64,000 nucleotides of DNA, taken from the NCBI RefSeq assembly GCF_029168945.1, contig NC_083607.1, forward strand, positions 35,387,257 through 35,451,256. Reading direction: 5' to 3'. The position numbers and the translations under genes are program-made. Each line of letters starts with the position of its first letter. Positions within the stretch are counted from its first letter, which is position 1. The notes beneath the pieces are model-generated. The model saw only the letters and a program-made list of their open reading frames with translations. It did no database searches and was not told the origin of the DNA. Below are positions 33,200 through 44,602 of the stretch, piece after piece. Source of the stretch: Cannabis sativa. Taxonomy: Eukaryota > Streptophyta > Magnoliopsida > Rosales > Cannabaceae.

Positions 33200-35769
33200 A
33201 CTAATATAAAACAAAAACTGCGTTTCAAATAATCTCAACACCTTGATATACAAATCAAGTGTACTAGTAGTAAACTCCTCGTAATAGGATCTAAAAGGTT
33301 GAATTAAACACAGCCTTTTCTCCACCATTACTCTTCCTTAATCACAAAATCATTGATAATATGAAATTCCTCTCTATATGTCTACTCTCTTGGGATACTG
33401 GATTCTATATCTTTGGCAACTACTTTTGGTTAATCAGGAAATTAACACTAGTAGTTTAAGGCAATTTGGAATGGTGCCAAAGATGTATAGAACTTTCCTT
33501 AGACTGAATAAGTACCTTTCCTGCAGCTTTAACATTCAGTCCCTATCTGGTAGACCTAGAGACTTCAGATAGGTTTTTATACTTCTCCAAAATCACTATT
33601 CCACCCCCAGAGTAATCACCATCTTATCAGAAAGATTTACTAGCACAAAGGCAAATTTCGAAATCTGATATGGTGTAGTCTAAGAGTTTTAAACACACCC
33701 TTATAGACTAACATATAGTTCCTCTTCTTAATCTTAGGATTTACTTGATTGTCTTCCAATGTTCTTCTCCTGGATTAATCTGATACCTACTCATTACTCC
33801 CACTCAACAGCAGGTGTCTGGTCTAAGGCATACAAAAGCATATCTAAGACCTCTCACTGTTGATATAAGAAATTCTTTCATGGCTTTATCTTTTCTGGAA
33901 TAGTTAAGACTTTTCCTTAGATAAATAAAATCTATACCTAAGAAGTTGTGAAGCTTCTATAGATTTCCATTAGAAAGAAAATGCTTCAGCATCTTACTAA
34001 AATAAGTTGCTTGCATTAGAGTAAGTAATTACCAGGTATACCACAAGCCATAGGTTTACATAAACTCAAACCTATAATACTAGGAACAGGAAGTTTTGTT
34101 AAGTCCATTGAATGGACTTATAAACGAAAATTTCCTTTTATGTCCTTGTAATAGAAAACTTTAGGTTACTCCATGTGAATGGATTAAACCATAGTTCTAT
34201 TGGCTTTCTTCTTAGTTTCTTATCTTGACAATCCATTACTTGTTTAAACTCACAATGGATTTTAATCACTAGTGTCTCCCAAGTCATAAGAAGGTGAGTT
34301 CCTAGAAACTCTCCCACTACGACAAGGCACCGTGAATTATGTCTAAGAAAACTAAATGGTATTGATCTCTTCGGTTGTGACAAGACAACAGAGGCAGTGG
34401 GATCATCATATGTTATATAAGATGATAGAACACTTTTGGAATCAAGAATTAAATATCTCCTTTATTTGCTACTTGTTTTCAGACTTAGTCATTTTCTTAG
34501 AAAAGTAGTATTTGTTTGAACAAACACTTTCTCATCTATTGACAATGGGATGGTCCACCCCTAATCACTTAGAATAGCTAACAAACCATGGTTAACAGTT
34601 CTAGTTTCTTAAGATTTTTATTAGGTCATCCATGAATCTAGTAATGATTTACATTAAGTATACAACCATTACATCATTCTGAAATTGTATTACCATAGAA
34701 GGAATTAGGCAACGACTAGTAACTAATCATCAACATGCAACTCGAAATTTCTGGGGAGGTAAGTTTGGATATAATTCAAAAATCAATTTAATGATCTTTG
34801 AACTGCATATCTACTAACTATTTCTCCACCCCTATCAGTTCTTAAGATCTTTAACCACTTACCTTAATGGTTTTAACCATTGCTAGAAATTTATGAAATT
34901 TTTCAAACATTTTAAATTTCTTGCTAAAAGGTATAATCTAGAGTTATCGTTTTAAGAATTACAACGAAAAACTCATATCCACCCCTGAATGTACATCCAC
35001 CTGCGAATGAGATGAACTACTTTCAGTGGATATAGGCATATTAACTCTTTGTAGAGATTGATCTTGTCAAATCCACTATGAACAAGATACAAATGCCATA
35101 GATTAAAAAAAATGGTAGTGTCTACTGATGACATAGGTTTAGTTACATCAAAGAGTTCTTAGAATACTACAAGTGGATCCTGGTCACAGAATACCTAACT
35201 CATATTCCATACAGTTTTAATCCATTAATAGAAGATAGATATTAAACACTTGAGAAAGTGTAACTGTATTGTATTCTGGAATTAGAAATATAAGAAAATT
35301 TCTGTTTGGATTCTAAAATTAAAGTCAAAGACTTAAATTCAACCAAATATAATGAGTAATTCTTTCTTGGACCACCACTACTAATACAAACTCTAAGTCA
35401 GATTTGCCCATACAAGTAGGAGATTTCTAAGATTGAGGATTTATATCAATTGGGAATAGAATTTCGGGATTATAATCATATGCGTCATATAAAATGACAT
35501 GAAATGATTTATAGACCATTCATCCAATGATATGTTATTGAGCTAATTCGAAATGAATAAGCTAAGAGGAATTAGGATAATTTCGTTTAAAATAAGAATC
35601 CAACGATGCTTCGATTAGCGAAAGTCAAAGTAATCTTATTTATACAATCTTCTTGTTTCATATCGTAAAAATACTAGTCTAAGGTGTCATCAATTGATGA
35701 ACAGCTAGATGTCGCATATACAATATTTATCTTTCGAGATCTAACACTATTATGTATGTCTAATGGTGA

Positions 35770-35786
35770 AAATCCACTAGGGATTT
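35770..35786 (-). other. leader hairpin 3, Copia C
   Basis: AAATCC-CTAGT-GGATTT on the minus strand; the loop differs from Copia B by one base. Confidence 0.5.
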
Positions 35787-36166
35787 ATCTCATTAGATAA
35801 ACAAGCCAAGTTAGACCAACAATGAAGATTCGAAATTAAACTACAACTTAATAACAGAAAATAACATGGTTCAATATAAATTCATACACAATTCAGAAAT
35901 TATAAACATATAGCAAGTAGGAATGACAAGTGAAAATACTAAAACTTACAATCCTAAATAATTTCCAAGGTTTTCAACAAACTGATATCAGTGTCCCGTT
36001 TAGGCGAGAGTCAAAGCTACCATTCATTGAATAAAGTTGTCAGCTCGTCTAAAATGTTAAACATTCTAGCAACCTTTTATTCGATCAAGATTGGAATTCA
36101 GCGTTGTCCCGTTTAGGCGAGAGTCAAGGCAATTCTATCTTATGAGCTTCCACCATTGTTTCATAA

Positions 36167-36228
36167 TTTGCAAGTCAAGTATGGTCGCCACCATTAGGGT
36201 GATCCATACCATACAAAACACTTACAAA
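36167..36228 (-). other. leader hairpin 2, Copia C
   Basis: Same helices as Copia A (TTTGTAAGT/ACTTGCAAA, GTATGGT/ACCATAC, CACC/GGTG, loop CTAAT) on the minus strand. Confidence 0.6.
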
Positions 36229-36274
36229 CTACTTATCATGCGAGGTTAAACGGTGCGAAATTTCTAATGAACGT

Positions 36275-36291
36275 TCCTCCATTAGGGAGGA
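36275..36291 (-). other. leader hairpin 1, Copia C
   Basis: TCCTCC-CTAAT-GGAGGA on the minus strand, followed by CATTAG. Confidence 0.6.
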
Positions 36292-39200
36292 TTACTCACT
36301 AAAACAAACGCGGTGTAAAACCCACAATGGAGATCGAATGTCTTAATAATAAAGCTCATTATTTAAAAAAGAGTTGTATTTTCTTTGATTCTCTTTATTT
36401 ATTCTATTTATTTTAAATATATATTTATTTAATTAAAATTTCCAATTTAGAATGAAAAATTCTAAATATAAATTTTAATTTAATATTTATAAATTTTACT
36501 TAGATGGATATGAAAATAACATGAATTATTTCCATCTTAGTAATAATTTCCAATAAATATTTAGAAAAATATTCAATTTAAGTTGTTACAAAATTAATTT
36601 AAATTAATTTACAACTCAAATTTAATTTTCTATAAATATATATTGCATTTCGAAAAATTAAAGTATATAAGAATACAATTTTCCGAAAAATGCATATTAA
36701 AATAAAAAATAAATCCTGGAAAAATTATTCTAATTTAATGTTGGCCCAAAATTAATTAATAAAATTAATTTACAACAAAAAATATAATTTTCCTATTTAA
36801 TTAAATATATAAGAAAAATTTCAAATATTTAAGTATGATGATGAAAATCAACTTAAATATTAATTTTTCTATTTAATTAAATACACTAGAAAAATACTTC
36901 AAGCAAAAATATCATCTATCTAGATTTTCCTTTGACTAATTAATTCAATTTCTAATAATATACTTTAATTCAATTTATTTTAAATTAATCAATAAATGAA
37001 AAAATCATTGATTTAAGTTGATCCAAGAATTAATTAAAATAAATAATTAATTTACAACTTAATCTATTTTTCAAATAAAATTTGAAATTCCAGCATTTAA
37101 GAAATGCAATTTCGAAATTTGATTAATAAAATAAAGAAAAAATATATTTTGAAAATTATTTAAATTTAGTTGAAAAAATAAATTTCAACTAAAATAATTT
37201 TCTATTTAATTAAATGTCATGAAAAAGAAATATTTAAGTATGATGATAAAAATCAACTTAGATATTTAATTTTCAAATTAATTAAATGTATTAAATTCAA
37301 GAAATAAATAATTAAGTGTAGAGAAGGCTTAATTATTAATCTCTAGTTTAATACTAGGAAAAAATATACTTAAAATAAATTGTACCAAAATTAATTATAT
37401 AAATAATTAATTTCAAAATGTATAATATTTTCCTATTTTAATATTAGAAATAACAAGTAGTCTAGAAATAACTATCTAGAAAATATCTTATTTGACTAAG
37501 TATCTTTTCCACAAAATTTGAAAAATATCTAATTTAAGTTGTATTAGAAAAAATCTAGAACTTAAATATTTTCAAATTTAAATTTAATTAAATATCAAAA
37601 ATTAAGTTGTAACCACTTAATTTGAAAATATTCCATTTTAAGTTAATATTCGAAAAGATATTAACTTAAAAAATATCTAAAGAATCTTAATAACCAATGC
37701 CTAAAATTCCTCAACTTAATTTTGAAATTTGAAATTCAAAAGATATTCAGATTTAAGTTGGTTAGTTGTAGATAACTAAATATCAACTTAAATAAGAATA
37801 TTTAATGAAAAATTTAAATTAAGTTCCAGAAAGAATCTAGATGGTTATAATTCTATATTTAATTAAATACAAGAAAATACATATAGTTTAGCTTAGAATA
37901 AAAAATTCTTTAAACTATAATTTTCTTAAATTAATTTCAAAATAAATGAAATTAATTATGTTGCTAATCAATTTTATTAGGTTAAACTAGTTTAATTAAC
38001 CTAGTACAGTTATTCAAATCAGGCAAATGGGCCTTCACAATTGGGGTGGTTCATGTGAGGGGGTGCTGGGTTCAGTATGTCGTACCCACTACTATGGCTC
38101 CCAACTCTCACACAAGGCCCAAAAGAGAGGAATTTAACCTTAATAAGAACAATTGTTATTAATTGAATAAGCCCAATAACTAAATGGGCCTAAATAAATT
38201 CTATCAAGAACTATGATAATTTATTTTAACAACAACAACCTATATGTATCTATAATCAAATTAAACACATAGGCTCACACAGGCACACTTTGGATGGGTC
38301 CTATCATGTTGCTAGGTCATACACAGATGAAAGAAGATTGTAAATATACCTGTTACAAATTATTAACTTGACCAAGGGAGCCATCAAATCATTAGATCTG
38401 GCAAAAAGTAACCATGGCTATTTACAATCAAGTAATAATAGGTTTTGAAAACTTACAAACAAGCTAAAACACATACTCCTGCAACAAGGTTAGCGGGATA
38501 GTTGGATGTAGGATTTATTTAATTTTAAATTAAATAATTAATTTCGAAAATAATTAATTAAATAATAAAAAAAAATTCGAAAATTTTTAAAAAAAAAATT
38601 TTAAAAATTCGAAATTTTAAAAAAAAATTTAAATTAAAATTAAACCTACAATTTTTGAAAAATTAAGTTTTAACCAACCTAAATATCATTTCAAAAATTT
38701 GCTAACTACTTTTAAATTTTAAATGTTATTTTATAAATAAAAATTAAATAAAAAATTAGAAAAGATAAATAAATATCTTTTTCAAATTTTAAATGTAATT
38801 TAAATAAATAAAATAACAAAATTTAAAAAATTAACAAAATATCTTATATCATTTAAAAATTACATGATTATAAATATCTTATTTTTAAATTTAAAATAAG
38901 ATAAGATATAATCAAATTTTAAAATAAGATAGATTTTTAAGCAAGAAGATAGATACTAATTCTATTCAAATTCAAATTACACTAATATCTTGAATTAAAT
39001 TTAAAAAATATTAAATTAATTCAAAAAGATAATTAGAATTGAATTAGGAATAGTAATAGTATAAATACAAAACTATACCAAAAATCGGAAGTTAATTCCA
39101 TGAAAAAGCATGAAAAATCGAAGAAAAACGAAAAAATTGTGAACTGTACGGACAGATTTGCGATCGCAAGAAAATTTCAGCACAGCCCCGATTTTTTCAA

Positions 39201-39443
39201 ATCTTCAAAAATTCATAACTAATTCAAATAAAATCGAAATTGAGTTCTGTAAAAGGCTAACTTGCTTAATTTTTCCCATACTATCCAATAAAAATAATTC
39301 CAGAAACAAAATCGCGATTATTTTTCACGAAAATTTACAAACATCAATCAATCATCAAATAACACTCAATACAACATGATACCATCCAAAAAACATACAA
39401 ACAATCGTTTTAAAGTCCAAATTTCTTGCAAGTAAATCAATTA

Positions 39444-39460
39444 CCATGGCTCTGAGGCCA
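39444..39460 (-). promoter_or_regulatory. Copia C primer-binding site
   Basis: On the minus strand TGGCCTCAGAGCCATGG, 2 nt from the LTR; similar to an iMet-type PBS. Confidence 0.7.
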
Positions 39461-39462
39461 GT

Positions 39463-41358
39463 TGTTGGAAATTATTTTACCAGGATCTTAGATCTACTCA
39501 CAAGTATGTTTATTAACACCCTAAATATGAACTTTCTAAAACGATGAAATAAACACATATAAAGTTTAAGAAACCTTACATTGGGTGCAGCGGAATTAAA
39601 TGACTCCTTCCGTTCAGATCTCTAACCCTTGAATCCTTTCTGTAGCAGAGTATTATCAAGATCTGAACCTGGATCTCTTTCTCTGAATCTTTGATGCTGA
39701 AACTCCTTCTTGCTGAAAGTCTTTCTTCACGATCTTCCTCACTATGATTGAGGTATCACTTGCTGTGTGTGGGCACTACTCTTACACTAAGAATTTCGAA
39801 ATTCAAGAGGGAAGAGAAAGAAGAAGTGGCAGCTAAAGATAGGGAGAGAGAAAGGCTCAGGTTTTTCTCTGAAGGAAAAATAGAAAATTTAAGTGTAATT
39901 TTCCTGAAGCCTTCACTATCTATTTATAGCATTCCACTAGGGTTAGGTTTGAATTATTTGGCATTAAAATAATGAAAAAATCAGTTTAAATTACCTACAA
40001 AAGTGGCTGGCCCTACAAGGTGGAATTGGGCCTCACTTTTTGCAATTTTGCAGTTTTATTTTTTCTGCATTTGATTTTCTCAAAAACGCCAATTTTCTAA
40101 TTCAACCATTTAAATGCCAATTCTAACTATTTAATAACTATAAATAATTATTAAATAATATTGTTATTTATCATATTTATTAATTGAACCATACAAAGTA
40201 TCATAATTAACAAATATGCCCCTATTAACTCTTTCTTTACAATTTCGCCCTTACTTAGTGAAAATTTCACAAATAGACATAGTCTAATTTGTGAATTATA
40301 ATTGATTAATCAAAACCAATTACATGAGTCTTACAAGAAATATTATCTCAACTAGTGGGGGGACCATGGGTCTATATAACCGAGCTTCCAATAAGTAGAT
40401 CAAGAATTTAGCACTAAAATTCACTAACTTATTAATTCTTCGTTGAATCCACGCATAGAACTTAGAATTGCACTCTCAGTATATAGAATGCTCTATATGT
40501 TCCACCATATAGACACATCATTAGTTATCCATTGTTATAATCCTAATTTGATCAATGATCCTCTATATGAATGATCTACACAGTAAAGGGATTAAATTAC
40601 CGTAACACCCTACTATGTATTTTATCCTTAAAACACTTGACCCCGTATAAATGATATTTCAGCTTATGTGAAATGAGATCTCCACCATTTATTTTCGTTT
40701 GGTCAAGCTCGAAGGAGATCATCCTTTGCTTACTATTCGCCAGATAGAAGCTATAGATTCCATGTTTATGCTAGCGCTCCCACTCAATTGCACTACCGTG
40801 TTCCCAAAATGTACGTATCACCCTGACCTAAAAGTAGGCTTAACTAACAAATCAAAGAACACGAACAGCCTTTCGAGATTGAGCCTAATCATATCAGGAT
40901 TAAGATCATTTGATCTAGGATCAACTAGGCGATATTGACTTGAATAGATATTACGGTAAGTTTAATAAATCTAAGTCAAAGTTCAATATCGGTCCCTTCC
41001 GATGCATACTCCATGCATCCAACCTGAGCTTTACTTTAACCAATGCTCTGGAAAGAACATAGCATTTCTCCAAATGCAAGTAAACTCTTGTTGTAGATTA
41101 TCATATCAGTAAAACCCTGTGTCTGATAAATCTAGGAAACTTTATTCACATATTCATGTTTACTTTCCAATGTGTTGACGGCACAATAAACAGGATCAAG
41201 TATGTGAAAAGGGTTTCAGATGAATTTATACATTATGTACATATAATCATGAAATAAATCATGTGAACCATGCAACATTAAATGTTATTTCTGATCTATA
41301 TTAATAAGTAAATCTGATTATATTGAAATGAGTTTTATTTAGGGCATAAAACCCAAGA
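39463..41358 (-). repeat. Copia C 5' LTR
   Basis: 1896 bp, nearly identical to 31290-33186. Visible differences include one base near 40860 and a small change near 40480. Confidence 0.95.
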
Positions 41359-41420
41359 ATAATTTCATAATTAATCATAATTAACTGCTAATTTCCAAAT
41401 TAAACTAAGCAAGCTTTACA
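41359..41420 (-). repeat. Gypsy D 5' LTR remnant, outer part
   Basis: Starts with the Copia C duplication ataat (41359-41363). It runs to CTTTACA at 41420, the outer end of Gypsy D, followed by the duplication gttag. Confidence 0.9.
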
Positions 41421-42599
41421 GTTAGCCTCGGGAATAGTGCCAACCGACTTCAGCAAGAAAGAGAAGTACCTAGACGGGTTAAATGCGAAGATTAAGCATA
41501 CTTGATGATCACCACTGACGACAAGACCACCTATGCTGAGATGGTGGAGAAGGCACTGCGAGCTGAGGGCGCAGTTGGGTGCATGTTGGAGTCGGCTAGT
41601 ACTCCGGCGAGTGGCGGGGCTCCTACCCCTGCTGCGTCAGGCTTTAGCAGGGGGAGTAGTGGTTCGGCCATGGACCAAAAGAGGAGAGCACCCACTACAT
41701 CCGGAGGCTCGAGTCAGAACAAGAGGTTCCGGGGGAACCAGAATAGAGGTAGTCGTCCTGGTGGTGCAGAGACCCAGTTTTCCTATCCCGAGTGCCCCAG
41801 CTGCAAAAGGCACCATCGGGGTGAATGCAAAGGTCAGGGATGCTTTCACTGTGGCATGCCCGGACACTTCAAGAGGGATTGTCCCCAGCTCCGCTCAGAG
41901 GCACCGAGGGCTCCGGTGATACCCACTCCAGCTAGGGTGTTCGCCATCACTCAGGCTGATGCAGATGCCAGCCCATCAGTTGTAACAGGTCAGCTTTCTG
42001 TTAATAACTCGCTTTACTCAGTACTGTTTGCTTCTAGGGTTAGACATTCTTATGTGGCAGCCAGAGTCTTTAGTAAGTTGGATAGACGGTATGATAGATA
42101 TGAATCAGGGTTTGGAACCCTTTTACCTGGCGGAGAGTTAGTTATCTCCAAAAGGTGGATTAGGTCTATGCCGATCAGGATAGATGGTAGAGAGTTAAGT
42201 GCTGACTTGATAGAGATGAGCCTAGTAGAGTTCGATATTATTTTAGGAATGGATTTCCTATCTAAATATTCGGCGAGTATCGATTGCAAAAGGAAGATGG
42301 TGATCTTCCAACCGGAAAGTGAAGAAGCATTCGTGTTTGTTGGTTCAGTTCGGGGATCTCGGATCCCGGTGATTTCGGCCATGTCAGCTAGAGAATTATT
42401 GCATGGCGGTTGTTTAGGGTTTCTGGCCGTGGTGGTGGACACCACTCGGCCAGATACCATTCGGCCAGAGGACATCAAGGTGGTTCGGGAATTTTTAGAT
42501 GTTTTTCCCGAAGAACTTCCAGGGTTACCACCTCAACGGGAGATTGACTTCGTGATAGATTTGGCACAAGGGGTGGAACCGGTTTCCAAAGCTCCATAG
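41421..42599 (+). pseudogene. Gypsy E gag C-terminal part and protease, inactivated
   Basis: This resumes gag after Gypsy D (target repeat gttag at 41421-41425). A 1-bp deletion near 41498 relative to Gypsy D shifts the frame; the open frame restarts at 41502. The CCHC knuckle [14 protein letters not shown] is intact (about 41841-41882). The protease active site, DSG in Gypsy D, reads ASRVRH here (42030-42047), so the catalytic Asp and Gly are lost. A TAG at 42597 replaces a Tyr codon just before the RT domain. Confidence 0.92.
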
Positions 42600-42602
42600 A
42601 GA

Positions 42603-43367
42603 ATGGCTCCAGCTGAACTTAAGGAGTTAAAGATACAGCTTCAAGGGTTGCTTGACATAGGGTTTATTCGGCCGAGTGTGTCACCCTGGGGAGCCCTGGT
42701 TTTATTCGTCAAGAAGAAAGATGGAACTATGAGGATGTGCATCGATTACAGAGAATTGAACAAGCTGACAGTGAAGAATAAATATCCATTACCTAGGATC
42801 GATGATTTGTTCGATCAGCTTCAGGGGAAGACAGTCTTTTCTAAGATTGATCTCCGTTCGGGTTATCATCAGTTGAGAATCCGAGAGGAGGACATTCTGA
42901 AGACGGCTTTCTGCACTAGGTATGGACATTATGAATTCCTGGTTATGTCGTTCGGACTAACCAATGCTCGTGCAGCATTCATGGACTTGATGAATAGAGT
43001 ATTCAAGGATGTCCTCGATATCTGTGTGATTGTGTTTATCGATGACATCCTCGTGTACTCTCAATCAGAAGAGGAGCATGAATTACATCTTCAGATGGTA
43101 CTGCAACGGCTTCGGGAACACAAGCTTTATGCCAAGTTCAAGAAATGTGAATTTTGGCTATCTCAGGTGTCCTTCTTAGGGCACATTGTGAGCAAAGATG
43201 GGATCAAGGTGGATCCCGGGAAGATCGAATCTGTCAGGGATTGGCCGAGACCGAAGACTGTGACAGAGATCAGAAGCTTCTTGGGTTTAGCTGGGTACTA
43301 CCGTAGGTTCGTGGAAGGGTTTTCAAAAATTTCAATGCCCCTAACCGAACTCACAAAGAAGAATTAG
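42603..43367 (+). pseudogene. Gypsy E reverse transcriptase domain
   Basis: This is the RT palm and fingers, with [31 protein letters not shown] and the catalytic [12 protein letters not shown] (about 43026-43061). It ends with TAG at 43365, where Gypsy D has a Gln codon. Reading is otherwise in the same frame before and after, so this is a point nonsense mutation. Confidence 0.93.
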
Positions 43368-44602
43368 CGGTTTGTCTGGTCAGACAAGTGCGAAGCTAGT
43401 TTTCAGGAGCTGAAGCAAAGGTTGATTACCGCTCCAGTGCTAGCTTTGCCTTCAGACAATGAGAAGTTTGTAGTTTATTGTGATGCATCCAGACAGGGTC
43501 TGGGGTGTGTGTTGATGCAAGCCGATCGGGTCATCGCTTATGCCTCCCGTCAGTTAAAGGATTATGAACAGCGATACCCGACTCATGACCTAGAGTTGGC
43601 CGTACTGGTTTTGGCATTGAAGATTTGGCGACGTTACCTTTACGGAGAAAGGTGTGAAATCTATACCGACCATAAAAGTCTCAAGTATTTCTTTACTCAG
43701 AAAGATTTGAACATGAGACAGAGACGTTGGTTGGAATTACTGAAAGATTATGACTGTGAGATTCTTTATCACCCTGGGAAGGCCAATGTAGTGGCCGATG
43801 CCCTGAGCAGAAAGGGTCCCGGGCAGGTAGCTAGCATGGTTCAGATTTCTCCTCAGTTAGCAGAGGATATGGTTATATCCAGCATTGAGTTTGTGGTAGG
43901 TCAGCTTCACAACTTAACGCTGCAATCTGGTCTGTTGGAAAGAATTAAGGCCGCTCAGATGACGGATCCGGAATTAATGAAGATCAGAGATGAGGTTTTG
44001 GCTGGTCAAGCCAGGGATTTCTCAGTGTCAGACAACGGGATGCTTCTGTATAAAGCTAGGGTTTGCATTCCGAATAGTGTGGAACTCAGGAATGAGATCT
44101 TTAAGGAGGCTCATTCTACCCCGTATTCTCTGCATCCCGGCACCACTAAGATGTACCAAGATTTTAAACCGTACTTCTGGTGGAGCGGTATGAAGAAGAA
44201 TTTGGTAGAATTCGTATCGAGATGCCTCACTTGTCAGCAGATTAAGGCTGAACATCAGAGACCAGCAGGGTTGTTGCAGCTTCTAACCCTACCAAAATGG
44301 AAGTGGGAAGATATCACGATGGATTTTGTGGTCGGGTTACCTAGGACCACGGGTTTGTTTGATTCCATCTGGGTAGTGGTGGATCGATTCACGAAATCTG
44401 CTCATTTTCTGCCGGTTAGAACAACATTACAGTGGATCAGTTGGCAGAATTGTATGTCAGAGAGATTGTAAGACTTCACGGGGTACCGAAGTCTATAGTT
44501 TCGGATAGGGATCTGAAGTTCACCTCCAAATTTTGGCAGAGTTTGCAACGAGCAATGAGTACAAAGTTGAAATTCAGTACAGCATTCCATCCTCAGACAG
44601 AT
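43368..44602 (+). pseudogene. Gypsy E RNase H and integrase N-terminal part
   Basis: RNase H has VVYCDAS (first catalytic Asp), DLELAVL (Glu region) and [10 protein letters not shown], and ends at about ADALSRKG. The integrase zinc finger has the paired cysteines in [11 protein letters not shown]. The catalytic core begins at [15 protein letters not shown]. One T is missing near 44427 relative to Gypsy D, so the frame changes there and continues as [10 protein letters not shown]...FTSKFW until solo LTR G at 44603. Confidence 0.92.

Larger units (their letters stand above)
33200..39443 (-). other. Copia C interior: pol relics (33200-35900) and leader (35900-39443)
   Basis: Read leftward from the PBS it has about 3.5 kb of A/T-rich leader with hairpins 1-3 and the repeated CTCTCGCCTAAACGGGACA word. 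Then come about 2.7 kb of degenerate pol-like sequence in the same order as Copia B. For example, the relic at 34138-34383 matches B 54351-54569 closely. No frame of useful length covers any pol domain. Confidence 0.7.
31290..41358 (-). mobile_element. Copia C: complete non-autonomous element, youngest visible insertion
   Basis: A 10.07-kb element on the minus strand with LTRs at 31290-33186 and 39463-41358 and ataat on both sides (31285-31289, 41359-41363). The two LTRs differ at only a handful of positions by eye, one being the last bases of the right copy (CCCAAGA for CCCAACA). PBS, leader and PPT are present. The 6.3-kb interior has no readable gag or pol but matches Copia B. It is therefore a coding-dead element that has moved recently and needed proteins from elsewhere. 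Confidence 0.95.
24768..41420 (-). mobile_element. Gypsy D (same family as E), 5'-deleted, split by Copia C
   Basis: Inserted in the opposite orientation into gag of Gypsy E, with gttag at 24763-24767 and 41421-41425. The complete 3' LTR is 24768-27117. Pol and most of gag read leftward from 31197. At 31197/31198 gag is joined directly to the outermost 149 bp of the 5' LTR (31198-31289 and 41364-41420, interrupted by Copia C). About 2.2 kb of LTR, the PBS and some 200 gag codons are missing. Removing Copia C leaves about 6.6 kb. Confidence 0.93.

Noticed and set aside
41533..41919. 128-codon open frame in Gypsy E
   Set aside because: Alternative-frame shadow of the gag zinc-knuckle region.
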